This document shows positions 1-13,645 of a DNA stretch of 64,000 bases, piece after piece. Numbering within the stretch: the stretch's first letter is position 1; every line of letters begins with the position of its first letter. The stretch comes from Progne subis subis. Taxonomy: Eukaryota > Chordata > Aves > Passeriformes > Hirundinidae. A program made the translations under genes and the position numbers. The notes under the pieces are model-generated. The model was not told the origin of the DNA, did not search any database, and was given only the letters and a program-made list of their open reading frames with translations. The stretch covers positions 5,803,001 through 5,867,000 of the forward strand of contig JAKJHU010000046.1 in the NCBI GenBank assembly GCA_022316685.1, in the 5' to 3' direction.

Positions 1-143
1 AATGATTAACAAGAATTTTCCATGATATTTAAGGGTGTACTCCTGCTAGTCAGCATTGCAGCCCAGAAATACAGTTTCTCAATTTTATGTTAAAGAACAT
101 TTCTCTTCATAGAATGTTTTTGCTTCGCTAAGTAAAACACAGG

Positions 144-168
144 AAAAAAAAAAAAAAAAAAAAAAAAA
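144..168. repeat. Poly(A) tract
   Basis: Twenty-five A residues in a row; no recognised retroelement body adjoins it. Confidence 0.95.
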
Positions 169-1198
169 GTCACCCTGTTATACTTCACGTATGTTTTACC
201 ATTGCTCTCCAGACTTCTATTTTAATTTCTTTAAAAGTTAGTTTCCATTTAATTTTCTCTGATGTTCCCATACATATCCTTAGCTTGTATCCTCTCAGCT
301 CCATAGACACAGAACTGTCAGCAAGCAGAATGTTACAGTAAGTGTTCAAATGAGCCTGTGATGGAGATGTGATTGGAAAGACTATATGAAAAAATATCTG
401 ACCAAAAGAAGCACAGGATTATCTTAACTCATAAAAAATATGAGACCAAAGTCTTTGCAGCAAGGGACCCAAGGGTGCCTCTGCCAGAAAAACAAACCTG
501 TAGGTAGTGAGGGCAGAAGAGAGGTTTGAGTTACTCTAGCAGTAAATGAAACAATATATAGAAAAACAGGAAACCACTTTCCCCAGATTGTATCACATTT
601 GTCTTTTCTCTTTAACATCTACAGTGTAAAGCCAGATAGCTGTAAAAGAGGGAGGAAAAGAGCCCATCTGGAGGAGCAAGACAAGATGTTAAGGAGTCAT
701 CTTGTTAAATGTTAGACAGCAACGATAAGAGAGCCCATAAAAGGTGACATCTTAAAGCACTTGAAAAGGGAAAGAAAGAGGCTGATGTTATCTAAGAAAA
801 ATAACCTAGAAATTTATGTAAGAACTGGTTATAAAAACATTGGTTAAAATTCTCTGTTTCTTCTTCCTAATAAACCCAGTCCTAATTACAGCAGCTGAAT
901 ATTTACAACCCTAGAACCAGCACAGCCTGCCAAATCTCCCATAAAACACCCAAAGACTCCTATGGGCAAACTCTCAAGTAGAAACACTTCAGAATCAAAC
1001 TATGCAGCCTCTGCTTTTTCATCTGACCCTACAGGTCAACTTGCTGGCCATTTATCATAGCATCTTGAACCACTGAATTGGAAAGTTTATTAAAAAAAAC
1101 CTGGCTAAAAATTTAAAGACTAGATTGTAGAACTAAGTATACCAGGCTTTCAGCCTGGTACCATGCTCCAGGAGGTACTCCAAATGGGTTTTTAAAAA

Positions 1199-1250
1199 GT
1201 CTAAAAAAAAACAAAAAAAAACAAAAAAAAACCACCTACCAAAAAAAACT
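1199..1250. repeat. A-rich tract with C interruptions
   Basis: Runs of A separated by single C or ACC, imperfect units of about ten bases (AAAAAAAAAC). Confidence 0.85.
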
Positions 1251-3585
1251 CCTGGCTTTTCACTCTCAGCTTCCTTACTCACGTTACTGGTCAAGGAGCC
1301 AGTATGAATGCATTTGAAGAAATGCATTTGTTACCTGTTTAGACTGGACAGAAGCACGAGTATCATTTTGTCAAAGCCCCACCACATGTCCACTTGGGAA
1401 CAAAAGCACAAGATTTAAAAGGACAATCCAACAGTTATCCTCTTATCCTATTATTCCAGCCAACCTTGTAATTGTCTCTTGCCCAGATCTCGTTATCAGT
1501 AATCCTTTTAGTGGGATCAGTTTCACTTTAAACAGCTTATTATATGGATGAAAAAAGGAGCAAAAATAACTCAAGAATGATCAGAAAGCAAAAATCATTT
1601 CTAAAACCAGTGTTCATATATTGATACAGAGAGGATGACATTCCTTAAAATCTTCTCACTGTAATTTTTTTTCTGTAAAAATGAACAGGTCCTAGTGATT
1701 TTTTTCAAGAACTTCTTCTACTTACAATGGAAATTCACCCCCTATAGGGAATAAACTATTACTATCAAGATAGTATTATTTAAATTGCATCTTCAGAATT
1801 ACCTGAAAGAATAACTTGGAGCATCCCAAAGAAGAGTTGTTACAGGGAATTGTTAATTCACCCAAAAATTCATTGGCACCATAATAACAAAAGGATAATC
1901 TTGATCTCATGCTAAAGCTGATAAAGAAAAACTAAGGTCAAATTAAATTATTATCTTGTTTTTTAGCGATGAGATTTCTCACTGAGATAAGTTTCCCTGT
2001 CCAATTAAGTACCACTGGCATATTTTAGTACCATGAAAAATATTAGAAAGACGTTGACAGCAACACCTGCCTGTAAACCTACCTAAAAAGAGCTCTGTTG
2101 CAAGCTTCAACAGAGTGTTAAGTAATTTCCCTTCTTGAGTGGGTATTTCATGTTAGGGCAGGTCGCATTAAATCAATGTTAAATTGCTACAAAGTTCTAA
2201 ATTCACCTGAAGCAAAAATAGAATCCCAACAAACTTTTAATGAGTTCGCAAGTGTCAGCAGATTTCCTTTTCCACCTCCACTGCCACCCTAAAACGCACT
2301 CCACTGGTTTCACACACTGTCCTGTCTGTCACCACCTTCACATCCTGGGAATTTTTTCCTCACACAGATTTTATTTGATGCATTGGTGCCAACAAATGTC
2401 AGGAGGCATTGATACACTGACAACAGCATTTACATGCCTGCTCTAATCTCTAGAAGCAATAAAACTAAGGGATGTTTTATTTTCTAGGAGTTGCTTTGTG
2501 TATTTTCAAGTTTTCTAAACTGTCACCCAAGATTTACTTTCTCATTTAGGTAAAAGTAAAAAATTGCCTCCTAAAGGAGTACTCTGCAGAGTATCTCTGC
2601 TTATACGCCCAAGATGCCCATGCATGACCTCTCATCTGAAATTCTTTGTTAGCCCATGTTTTCTAGCAAACAAACACAGCTTGCAGACTAACAAGTGTCA
2701 TTTTACCATCAGTCACATGTGGGCTGATTTTATGTAGCTTACCTTGCGACATAAGCCAAATGCAGAATTACATCCTATGGGTTGCAGCCCCTCAGATTAC
2801 TCTCCACTCCATTAACTTGATTAAAAATAGAGTAGCTGTGTGGGATAATTCTATTTGTTCTTTCCAACTTGCTACTCCATCAGGCTTAATTAAATGAGCA
2901 CTGATAGAAACAACTCTGATCACAGACAAGAGAGGAAACACTGGCTTCATGAAGAGCAGAGGATTGTAGACCAGGCAGGGAATCACAGGGAGTCACAGTT
3001 CAGCCCAGATTTCCCATTCTCACTTGCACTGCTTTGCTCTTTGCCCTGCCTACTCTACATCTGGATCCCTAAGCTAACCAGAAGGGGAACTGTTCAAAGC
3101 TTTGGATGTGTGCTGTGTCTCACTGAGCTAAACAGGGTACAGAAATAACAGTGTTTGCTTCTGCAGGAAGCTGGCTCTGGCTGGGATTCACAGACATGTC
3201 TCTGCTAACAAAGTGTTTTTGCCTTGCCAATTTGCATCACAGCCACGTGCCAACTTGCAAAAATGACAATTAAATTTGACCAATTTAATTGCTCTCCAAC
3301 TGCATCCTGTTTTGACTGCTTAGATTTTCACGTATTTGGGGTGGAAGCCAGGTCCTTCAGTACATAATGACAGAAACTGCATATTTTTGCTGAGAGTTTC
3401 AGGCTCCTTTGTAATCAGCTGTGATGCCACATTCAACACATTGTTCATCCAATCCTAATTTTTCTGCTGTCATCAAATTGTATTTTATGGCAGTTGCATT
3501 TCCCAAATTAAATATTTGGGCCACTTTCAATGCAAAATACCAGATGCACAGAGAAATAGTCTGAACTGATTTACATGAAGAAATT

Positions 3586-3607
3586 AAAAAAAAAAAAAAA
3601 AAAAAAA
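3586..3607. repeat. Poly(A) tract
   Basis: Twenty-two A residues; no element body recognised. Confidence 0.95.
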
Positions 3608-4270
3608 GTTAATTCTATACTTAACACTGAAAACAGCTTTCATACAAAAAAATCTCCAGCTGCTATTGGAGCACAGTATTGATATTGGTCAAGTGGAAAA
3701 ACTACCTGGTCTTTGTTTTAACTCAGTCCTTTCAAGAGGGAAGGTGCTGCTCCTCTCAGCTGGCTTTTCTTGCTCAGCTTTCCATTCCAATATTCTCTCT
3801 GCCCACAGGAGAACTTTTTTCAGTCCCTTTAAAATGCACTTTGGATTTCTGCTGGTGTTATCACACTGTAGCTGCCCCAAGGACCATTCAGACTAAAGAA
3901 ACAGAGAAAAACTACTACAGAAGTTTAGAAAGAGAGCAAAAGAGAGTCAACAGGCAGAGGGCACTTTACAGAAAAGCTTCCCAAACGGTCTTTAGTCAAA
4001 ACAAGTAGTGTTGGCTTTTTGGATGAAGCTTTTACAGAAGAAAGTGTAATTTAAGGAGATGTTTGCATGAAAGCAGGGCTGCCAAGAGATAGGGAGAGAA
4101 CTCTCCAGGAATGTGTGGCAGCAAGGATATGATTATGGTCAATACAGTGATTTGTTATCCAAATTGACAAGGACTGCCTCTGGAAGGCTTCAATGTTTAA
4201 AAACAAACAAACAAACAAAAGCAAACTACGAGAAATGTTTGTTTCTTTAAAAATTGAAAAGTAGCTACCT

Positions 4271-4645
4271 ATGAGAAGTGTAACAACATCAACATATTCA
4301 AATGGCAATAGCACATTGAATCAATTCTTCAAGGGCCAACTCAGAGCAGTTAGCCCATGTGATGGAAAGGGAAACCTTAATTCCCATCAAGTTCAGTGGT
4401 TTGTTGTAAAACCAGATATGGATATCTATTGGACATTGACACTGAGGCACACTGGCATAGTCAAGGTTGAGTGTGATGCCCTGGCCCAGGAAATTTCAAG
4501 CTCAATAGCTCAGAGACTGGATTCAGCATTTCAGCAACAGCAAGATGAAGCTGGCACATGCTTTGAATGTGGCACCATTTTGGGTTACGCTCCTTATTTC
4601 AGGCCTTGCTTTCCCTGGTCTTTTAATGACTTTTATGAGAAATAA
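4271..4645 (+). other. Unassigned 124-codon open frame
   Basis: The longest open frame outside exons and CpG islands, starting MRSVTTSTYSNGNSTLNQFF and ending PCFPWSFNDFYEK, with AATAAA overlapping its stop. I recognise no family. A CFECG pair of cysteines is present but no second pair. There is no splice context or neighbouring gene to support it; it may be chance, or an old retrocopy or transposon remnant. Confidence 0.15.
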
Positions 4646-7600
4646 AGGTGATGATCTTGAAGGGCTGACAACGGGGACCTCTGGAGGAGAGGAATAAATG
4701 CAAAGTTAAGAAATGACCAACCCAAATACTTTGGTTCCTTTAGGAATACATAGGAGTTACACAAATATGGAATCCATATTCCACTGCAGTATCAGCCAAA
4801 GAAGACAGAGCAGGGAGGAGCAGGGACAGTGACCACGGAGGAGCAGCACACCCTGCACTGCCCCTTTCTCAGCTCTGCACCCACCAGAAGGTTGCCTGAA
4901 CATGCTCCAAGCACTCCTCTGCCAAAGGAGCTTCATTTTGTCAAACACAACATCTTAATGAGATAAGGCCTAAAACAGACAAGAGGAGGCATTTGACTGT
5001 GTCTACAGACTAAATTAAGGACTTTTGTGAGGTCTTCAAGGAGCTCTCAAAGCCATCCTAGTTTAAGATGTGTTTACAATGAACACTCCAACATGTGACT
5101 TATTAGGTACTGAAACAGCCCCAAAACACTGTGGCCAGCAGGAACTTCATTTGAATCAGGAGAGATATTAACTGGGAAACTCAACAGCACCGCAGACTCC
5201 AAGAAACCCCTAGAGAGGCAGGGAAAAGATCCCACTTCACATCTGGGAAATGTGAATCATTACATCAACATTCAGAGAAATCCAGAAACAGCAGGAAGGA
5301 AAGAAACTTAAAAAAAAGACAGGGGACTGTTTCCATCTTGAACAAAGGAAGAGAAAAATGTCAGCACTGTCCTGCTGGAGACTGAGGTTGAACTGAATTC
5401 CCAACTCCAAAAATACTTCCAGGTCCTACACAGAAAGGGGGATGCAGGAATTCTGTGGTTTCTAGCTACAACATCTTCTCTGTTTTGATACTCAAAACCT
5501 GCCTCTAGGACCTTCTACAAGAGCTGGGAAACAGCTTTCATTTTTTAAATATTTAAAGAAAATGGTTTTTTCTTCTGTTTGTTTTATATCAGGAGCTTTG
5601 ATTCTGACATTGCAATCAAGAACTGAAATTTCTTTTACCATATTTTCATCTGTACTCTCACCTAATGCTTCAAATGGATTTGAGAAAAGCTTTCAATAAT
5701 TAGGTACACTGTTACCCGAGAAGAAATGGAGTATAAAAGGAAATGGTGTGTATAGGCAAATACATCAGCAGTCTGTGACAAAAGTTGAGGAATCCCTGAA
5801 ATTTGGCCACATCTCTTGGCAAGATATGGCAATAATTTTGATGGTATCCCAGTCACTCATAGACTGCACAAGAAACTTGGAGAGCTGGAAAGAAAAGGGT
5901 GGCAAATGAGTTCTCCATAATTTACCTGCCAGTAGGTTAAAAGAGCAAATATGTACATTATAGATAAATATCCACATGTGGTCTAGGGCTTCCCATGATC
6001 ATTACTTCTGGACAATTATGACAACCCTCTGGTAGCAACTAATGTATTTACCATTCAAAAAGCATTCAAGGACAGTATTCCCCAGAAACTGAATAGATGT
6101 TATTGAAATTGAGAACAGTTAAAGAAAATAATGTTTAATAGTAAAAGGAGGCCAGATTATTTCCCATGTCTTGTTTTTACATTAGTTTTAGTCCTATCCA
6201 CTTCAACAGCATTACCCAACTTTCAAGCTGATGCAGAATGTAAGCCTGATTCCTGGTGCATATAAGCATGGGTGTACATCCCTTACATAGACCAGACGTA
6301 AAACACACATTAAAAAAATAGAGTTTCTTCATTTTTCTCCTATTTGCATAATGCTCTGAGACAGCATTCACACTAAAGCCCAGAAAAATCATGTTACAAT
6401 AAAACACCAAACAAGGAAAAAAGACCAAGAGTTTTTTAGTGCAAACTGGTAATGTTGTCTAGAGTAAACACTATAGACTCTTCATTTACTGCTTTCTCAC
6501 TTCATTATCTCATCAAACAAAACAAACAAAAACTAATAAATGTGACACATAAACCAAGTAAGAACAAAAAATGCTGTTCCTTTTTTTTTTTTTAAGTCAA
6601 GAAAAAGCAGCAAGAATATCTTGTTTTGTGGATAACTTGTAAATTGTCCAACACTGAAGTGAAGCTGAGAAACAACTATTCAGTAGCATTTGGATTGTAT
6701 GCAAAGCAGCCCATAAAGTTTTACTAATGAAGACTAAATTCATCCCAACTCACTAACAAAATATATTTTTGCATGCCCTCAAGGCTGTTCTGCAATTCCC
6801 AGCTGCTGCAGGCTCTGGGGAAGAAATCTGCCACAAATTGCTGGCTAATCATTTTACCAATAAATAGCTCATCTCACTGCTGAAGAGATTATCTGCTGCC
6901 TCGGGGGCCTGCACAGCTTAAATGCTGCAGAGACAAAAGTGATGGATTTTGATCTTACAGTGTAAGGGAAGATTAGTGCCTCCTGGCTATCCCTGGGTTC
7001 TGTGGGCTCCTCTCTACTGCCACGGTGCCTGTGACGGCAGTCATCTGAGCAGCATCCAGTGCTGAAAAACACTTTCTTCCAAAAACAGGAGGATGAGGGA
7101 CCTGAACACCAAAGATTTCTTACTTAGAAGATCACAGCTTTCCCTGCACGCAGTTATATCCAGCATCCTACAAGCTGCAGAGAGGCAAGGAGCCAGCCCA
7201 GGAAAACACAGTCTCCACCTGGGTGTCTTCACCCAGAGCAGCTGACTCATTGCCCCTCTGGCAAGAGCTCTCCCACTTCACAGCAAGAGCAGAACGCTTT
7301 CGGAGAGGAAAACAAAACTATCAGTTCCATACCTCCACAGGAACCACTTTCACTTCTAGTGAAGAAAAACAGAGTTATTAGTTTGGACAGCTTCAGTTTT
7401 GGTTTGTAAAAATTGCACCTTTCCTAATGTCTCCATCCCACAGGCTGGGAGCCTATCTCCTGCAGGCAAGCTGTAGCTTGCAGTTCTACAGCTCACAGTC
7501 ACATCAGTGTGTGCCAATTAACACAGGCAACAATTTAACTCATAAAATATCTATTTTGCTCCCATAAGGCTGCTGTAAAGAAAACCCTCTTAGGAAAAAA

Positions 7601-10130
7601 AAATTATAAAATTAAGATTTTTATTTCTTTTAATCTGCTATTTTAAATCTACATGAGACTCTACAGAGGTAGTCCAAACTGCAGCTGTAGTGACCCACCA
7701 CAGGGCAGTAAGGGTAAGATATTTATTTTCAATGCCGTAAAGACTCTTGTTTCTGCTTGAATGGAAAAAGTGATTTTTCTCTGTTGAATAAAGACACTCA
7801 TAGCATGTAATTTCTCCTTCAAGTTTTATGAACAAGAACGTGCACCATCATCCTCTAAATATGCACTCCTGCTAAATGGACAATGTGCTGTGATTTCTTA
7901 CTGGTTACAATAGGATCATGACAGAGAAACAGGGTGACTAAAGTAGGAATGGAAACAAGTCCTAAAACCATGCACAAAAGCATCAGTGCTTTCCAGACTA
8001 AAATAAATGGTAGCAGATTATGGAAATCTTACATTAAACTGACTTCTTAGTCTCACCATAGCAATTAAAACAATGTTGTTTGTCTAATTTCTTCTATCAT
8101 TTATAATTTAACAGTAGGTCTAGTGTACATTCAAAAGTATATTTAACATTTTATGTAAATGTAAAACAGAATAAAGTGCATGCATGTAACCTTTATGCTC
8201 TCTAGGATTAGAGGCACCCTCTTAGGGCTGGTTTAATCTTCCGTTTTAGAATTTTAGGCATTCACCTATTCCAGCTGAATAGAATCTGATTAATAAAATT
8301 CATACTTGTATAATGCCTAGGTCTATTTTCCAGAAAAGAGAGAATACACTCCAAGAGAGAATAGTATAGGGAATGTATCCTTAAGTTGTACACATAGCTA
8401 TACATCATGGAAGTAAAATCATTAGGTGAAAACTCAGAGTTACAACAGAAACAGAAATGCATATCTTCATGCATACAGCTACCTAATTGCACGTGCACAC
8501 AACTGCATTAGGATATCTGAGCATTCAGCTACATTTTTCAGGCAACTGCCATAACCACATGTCATCATCCCCCCCGACCACAGTTTGATAAGCAGTTATT
8601 TCTTTCAGCAGCAGTGATGCTGGTAGAAACAGCCCTTACCTCCTGCTCCCTGCCACGTGTTCCCTCCTTTCAGGCCACCTTCTCAGCCCTGACACAGCAG
8701 CCACACAGTCAGATAGATCAGGGTGAAAAGTTATGAATAAAAAAGAAGAAAAGGTGCTTTTGAACCCCGTGCAGTCCCCCGACGCAGCTCCCCACGAGCC
8801 CCACACAGGGTTGTGCTAGTCCAGCTCAGAGGGTGGCAGGGGGCTGCTTACGCAAGCACGGTTCTCTCAGGAAACGCATGCCAAATCTCTCCCTCAGGAA
8901 GCAATTGTGTTTGCACCAAAACATCTGAAAAATCTTCCCCCCCTGTGCCCAGGCTGTTGGACCTTGGCCTGGGAATATGGATGCGGAAGGGATCCCTGGG
9001 GGTGTCCGAGTGCCCTTCCTCACAGCTGCAGGCAAGAGCCGACTCAGCAAACCCCGTCAGCCCGGAGCCTGTGCTGCAGCAAGGCAGCTGCCAGGTAAAC
9101 GGTGCACAGCTTGAACTGAGGTGAATGTGCAAGCTGGGGCCAAAAGAAAGTTCCTGAGGTTTCCTCTGTTTACACATCAGCTGAATCAATCCTGATAACG
9201 CTTTGTAAAATCAAATTACACAGGGTGCAATGTTGTTCTTCATCATCACTTTCCACCTTCAGGTGAAGGCAAAAGTTAATGATTGAATTTTAAAGGCATT
9301 AATGTGGAAACCCCTTAGGGAAGCCCAGAGAAACCTTCTATTAAAATACAGCTTCTGTTACACTGCTGCAAAAAACTAAAAGTGAATATTAAATACAATG
9401 CAACCGAAAAAAAAAAAAAAATAAAATTAGAACACATTATGAGTTATAAAAAATAACCCAAAAAACAGTAACAGCTAATGATTTGAGGTGAGCAATAATA
9501 TGGCTCTAAATGAGGCATAATAGAATCCTGAGGAAAAAGCAATTCTGTTTCACTTCATTAAGTTTCATGTTATCCTCCCATTTCCCAGCGCTAACGGAAA
9601 CGTTTCCTCATTGCCACTGTAGGAGTGGACTTACAACAACAAACAGACTCAGCCGTCCCAACCAGCTTGTTAACTTAAATGAAATCAATTCGGTCAGAAT
9701 GCTATCACACAAACCCAAATTCACCCCAAATAGTTAACAACTTACCTGTAGAGATATTAAACAGAACAGGTCGATAAATGAGTGGCCAACTACCAGAAAG
9801 TTCAAAATAAAGATAATACTCACTGTATCTTTTGGCTTCTTTTTTTCATTGAATAGATTTTCATCAGCATGTGGACACACAATTTCCAACAAGACACGTA
9901 CCACTTAGCCCGAGTCTGTTACAGCACAACGGGTTATCCTACAAGGGATCTCAAGAATTCTCCTGGAAATACACTACATTAATATCCCGGGAGAAATATC
10001 AAGGCTGTTGGGGACACGGATCGCTGCCATCAGCTGAATGTCCCTGCGGAAGGCCACGGGCCAGCTCTGCAGCCCGTCATTGAGCAGCCTGTGCCTCGGG
10101 CTTGGGAGCCCTTTGGGGAGCCGCTCACAC

Positions 10131-10214
10131 CCACAGACACAAACACACAGACCCAAACACACGAATACAAACACACAAACCCAAACACACAGACAGACAG
10201 ACACACAGACACAG
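10131..10214 (+). repeat. Degenerate CA-rich tandem repeat
   Basis: A run of ACACA, CAGAC and CCAAACACA units about 84 bp long just left of the 10.5-kb CpG island. It explains several spurious overlapping open frames on both strands. Confidence 0.9.
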
Positions 10215-10529
10215 CCGTGCGCGGCCGTCCCGGTGACAGCCGCGGGTCCGCCCGCACAGGAGCCGGCGACAAGGCACAGCACTGCCTCTCACACCTGCCT
10301 CTGAACAGGTACATTTGTTCTGCTTATGCAACAGAAATAAAAGATACCTGAGTTTCCTCATACCGTCTAGCAACCTGAAACGCTGTTTATCCTTAAACGC
10401 TGTTTACCTGACCAGCACCTTACCTAACCAACAGCTTATATATATGTGTGTGTGTATGCATGTATATACGGCTCCTTCACTAAATACTGCCGTTTACATT
10501 CATTTTTATTGATTTTTCCATGTTTCCCC

Positions 10530-11090
10530 CGTTCTAAGGCACCACGACACCGGCGGGGCACGAAAGCGACTCTGCCGCAGCCGCCCCGCCGGGGAGCCGC
10601 GCTGCCCGCCCCGCTCCGCGCTGCCCGCGGGCCCCCGCTCTGTCCCTGCTCCCCCGGGCCCCGCACACCCCAGCTGCAGCCCGCGACCCCGCACACCCTA
10701 CCTGCGGCCCGCGGCCCCCCCCGCAGGCTGCGGCCCCGCAGGAGCCCCGGCCGCCCAGCGCGCTGCCCCGCGGGGGCGGTGGTTCCGCGGGCCCGGGGCG
10801 GGGGCCGGGTGTGCCCGCCCCGCCAGCGCGGCCGCAGCCGCGGCCCCCAGCACGGGAGGCGGGGGAGCGGCTCGGTTTCGGCTCGGCCCCCTCCCCGCCG
10901 GAGTTTGCCCGGCCGCCGTGGTCGCCCACCTGGCCGGCTGCTTGCCTCTCCCCGCAGCCCCTGGCCCGGTGGGCTCGGCCGAGCGCTGCCCCTGGCCCGG
11001 CTCCGTCAGGCTGTCATCGGAGGCAGCCGGAGTCCCTCCTTCGTGGTACCTTCACCGAGAAGAAAAAGTGCGTCTCAGCAGTGCCACGGG
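10530..11090 (-). promoter_or_regulatory. CpG island, probable SLC16A12 promoter/first exon
   Basis: GC- and CpG-rich block in AT-rich flanks. On the minus strand it has two good splice donors, CAG/GTAGGG (exon end 10702) and CAG/GTGGGC (exon end 10930), which would suit a non-coding first exon transcribed leftwards. In human the gene downstream of PANK1 in the same orientation is the monocarboxylate transporter family gene SLC16A12, so synteny points to it. No SLC16A12 coding exon is visible in the remaining 10 kb. The long open frame on the plus strand (10446-11198) is a composition effect. Confidence 0.55.
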
Positions 11091-13613
11091 AGCTTTCATC
11101 GCATTAAGAGGGATTTTTTTTTTTTTTTTTTTTTTATTTCCCATCGAGGCAAAGTCAGTACTGGGATTTGTGGATCAGTGCTCTCAGGCTTTTCATAAGG
11201 TATTTTAAACGGTTCCAAAGTCAGGCAACATTCAAGAGTGGAAATAACACTAGAACTTGAGCGTAGGGATGGTCTTCTCTCACACACCAGCCCTTCCTGC
11301 CCATTAGGAGTCATGCTGCTGTTTGGTCTTTTTTAATTTTCAAACTCAGTTCAAAACCCCAGACCAGGGGAGAGACTCACGCAGGTTTGGACCCTAGACT
11401 CTTGGAACAAGTTTCAAATTCCAGCAGCCTTCTGTTTATCCAAGAAAGATAAACTAAGTGGCCTGCTGAATACTGCATGTGTTTTTGGGCAAGATCTGGA
11501 AAGCAGCAGGTCTTTGCTCACAAAGGACATTAAACATCCTGTGACACTTTCCATGAGAACAAAGATAAAATGGGATTTTTTTCTTACCCTTCTTGATGCC
11601 AGACAAGAGCTGTTTGGTCCCTCTTTCCCCAGGACCTTGTTGCCTTTCGGTGCTATTAAGAGCAAGTGCAAAGCTCCCAGGAGAGTGCAAGCAGAGCTCT
11701 TGAAGGGTGGCAGGAAAGTGTTGGCTCTGCTGATCTTCAGAGCAAGTTCAAGCACGGCAGCTTCAGGGTAGACTATTAATGGGAAAATACTTCCCTTTCT
11801 AGGTCTCTAGAGCTATTCTGTGCCATACAGCAGCACATGAGAGCTAGGAGAGACTGATCTTTCCCATCCTTACGAACACTGTGGCATGAAGCTGCCCACC
11901 AGCTTTGCACATCTTCCCTAACCCAAGTCACCCCTTCCTGCAGCATGTGGCCCACAGCAGTTCAAGACAAAAGGGGCTAGGTTTTCCCCAACATGCATGT
12001 GGGTGATAAAAACTCATCCTTGAACAAAAAAGTGCAGCTCTTACTTTCTTGTCGAGTTTTTTATTCTCCCCCCACCCCCCTTTTTTATGGTTAATATTTT
12101 GGAAAATTTTTTAATCTTACCTGTATTAAACTGTGCTTCATGTTGGAAGATTTCCTTTGCCAAAATACACTCCTAACACAATTGCAGCAGACTTTATTTG
12201 AACTGCTTAACACTGCAAGATAAAATTCTGAACAGGATGGTCTGGGCATCAAGCTGCTGGTCAAGAGATTGGGGATCTCAACATCGCAGTGAACTTCCTC
12301 TGCAAGTCTGGTTGGCAGCATCTCTATGACAACTTCCCATCAGCAGTGGGATGACAGTGGTTATCTATATTGGCTACTGACATTTTGACATCTGGCTCAA
12401 CAACAGGGGATGCTTCTCTGGAAGCATTGGTGGAAGCATTAAAGAAGTGGTGTGGAAAGGATATTGTCAGAGCACTACAACACATCGTGCATTGTACACG
12501 CCAAGGAAATTCAGAGAGGCAGAAATGCCACTCACACTCCGCTGACCTGCCCTTGGTGCTACAACAACCACCTTAAAACTTTTTTGTGCTATTTAATTTT
12601 TATATTAATTCATTTTAAGCAGTGAAGTATCAGAAGCTACACACTGCCAAATCAAAATATGTCCAGAAATTTGGCTCTTGGATCAAAACTCTAACGCTAA
12701 TAGAGACACCAGGGTTTGGGTTACACGAGTGTTTAAACATCCATGACAGGCTTCCTTTTGTCACTAACTTTTCTCATGCAAGTTTCAACAGCTGAAACCA
12801 CATAAATGACCAAGTAATACAAAAGAAGTCCCTAATAATGGCCTTAATCCTTCCAAAGTTGCAGGACTATGCATGATGCTTCCTCTAGATAGGAAAGGAG
12901 CACATGCCCTCACCTGGAGTGCCTGACCAGGCAAAGAAAACACAATTGGACAGGGGCTTGTTTTGGTTTGGTTCCTGTGCAAACAAGAGTAATTCCTTTA
13001 CACTCTTTCACACTTTGCAAGCCACAAAAATAAACAGAAAGTATAACATTATAGAATTCAACAGGTAAAATAAAAGTTTTTGCAGTTTGGAGAATGATTA
13101 GGTGCAGTGGATGAATGGCCTTCCTACACAAGCAATATTAATTTGAACCTTTTGGAACACCTGTTGGAAACTGAAAACCTCACTGCCCTCCTCTCCCATC
13201 TCCCTGGGAGCCAGCCAGCTGTACAGGCACATGCTGCAATGGCATGCTCAGAGTAACATTTCCACATCCGGTCACTAATATTTGGATCAACAAATTTTGG
13301 CAATCTCTAGCCAAAGAACCCAGCTTCCCTGGCATTTCTAAAAAATTATGCCAAAGACTGGGGAAACTCTAAGTCCCTATGGTTCCTTCAGCCCCTCTCT
13401 CTGTGCCTGTAGTCCAATTTTTGCCAACTCCAAGGCAAGGAGGTAAAGCACCCACCACTTGAGAGCCGAGGCTCCTTTCTGGGAGTAGAGGCAAGCTCTG
13501 TTTCTTACTGACACACAAGATTTTAGCAAGGGATCAAAAGACTGTGATGAATTCCTAAAAAGATGTGGCTGTGTAAGTCATATATGTAGCCTGGGATAGA
13601 AAAAAGAGGGTAT

Positions 13614-13645
13614 GTAAATATTACAACATTGATTATCCATGACCT
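13614..13645 (+). repeat. Dispersed 32-bp repeat, copy A
   Basis: Begins GTAAATATTACAACATT. It matches copy B at 15362-15393 at 31 of 32 positions (28 identical, then A/G, then CCT), same orientation. A further weak echo follows after a gap (CATTCGGCATCAGA here, CATTTCGGTATCAG after copy B), suggesting remnants of one longer element. Family unknown. Confidence 0.75.

Larger units (their letters stand above)
1..10130. other. Intergenic, no gene seen
   Basis: AT-rich sequence with A tracts and only short open frames. A somewhat GC-richer patch at about 8760-9120 has overlapping frames of around 100 codons on both strands but no recognisable protein. By synteny this may be the 5' part of SLC16A12, i.e. 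intron, if the 10.5-kb CpG island is its promoter. Confidence 0.7.

Noticed and set aside
9974..10373. Cys/Val-rich frames on both strands near 10.1 kb
   Set aside because: Translation of the CA-rich tandem repeat.
10446..11198. 250-codon plus-strand open frame
   Set aside because: Covers the left CpG island and ends in a poly(T)-encoded Phe run; low-complexity translation with no family resemblance.
12370..12576. 68-codon frame beginning MATDILTSGSTTGDASLEAL
   Set aside because: Looks protein-like at first, but I recognise no family, there are no splice signals in phase and the length is within chance.
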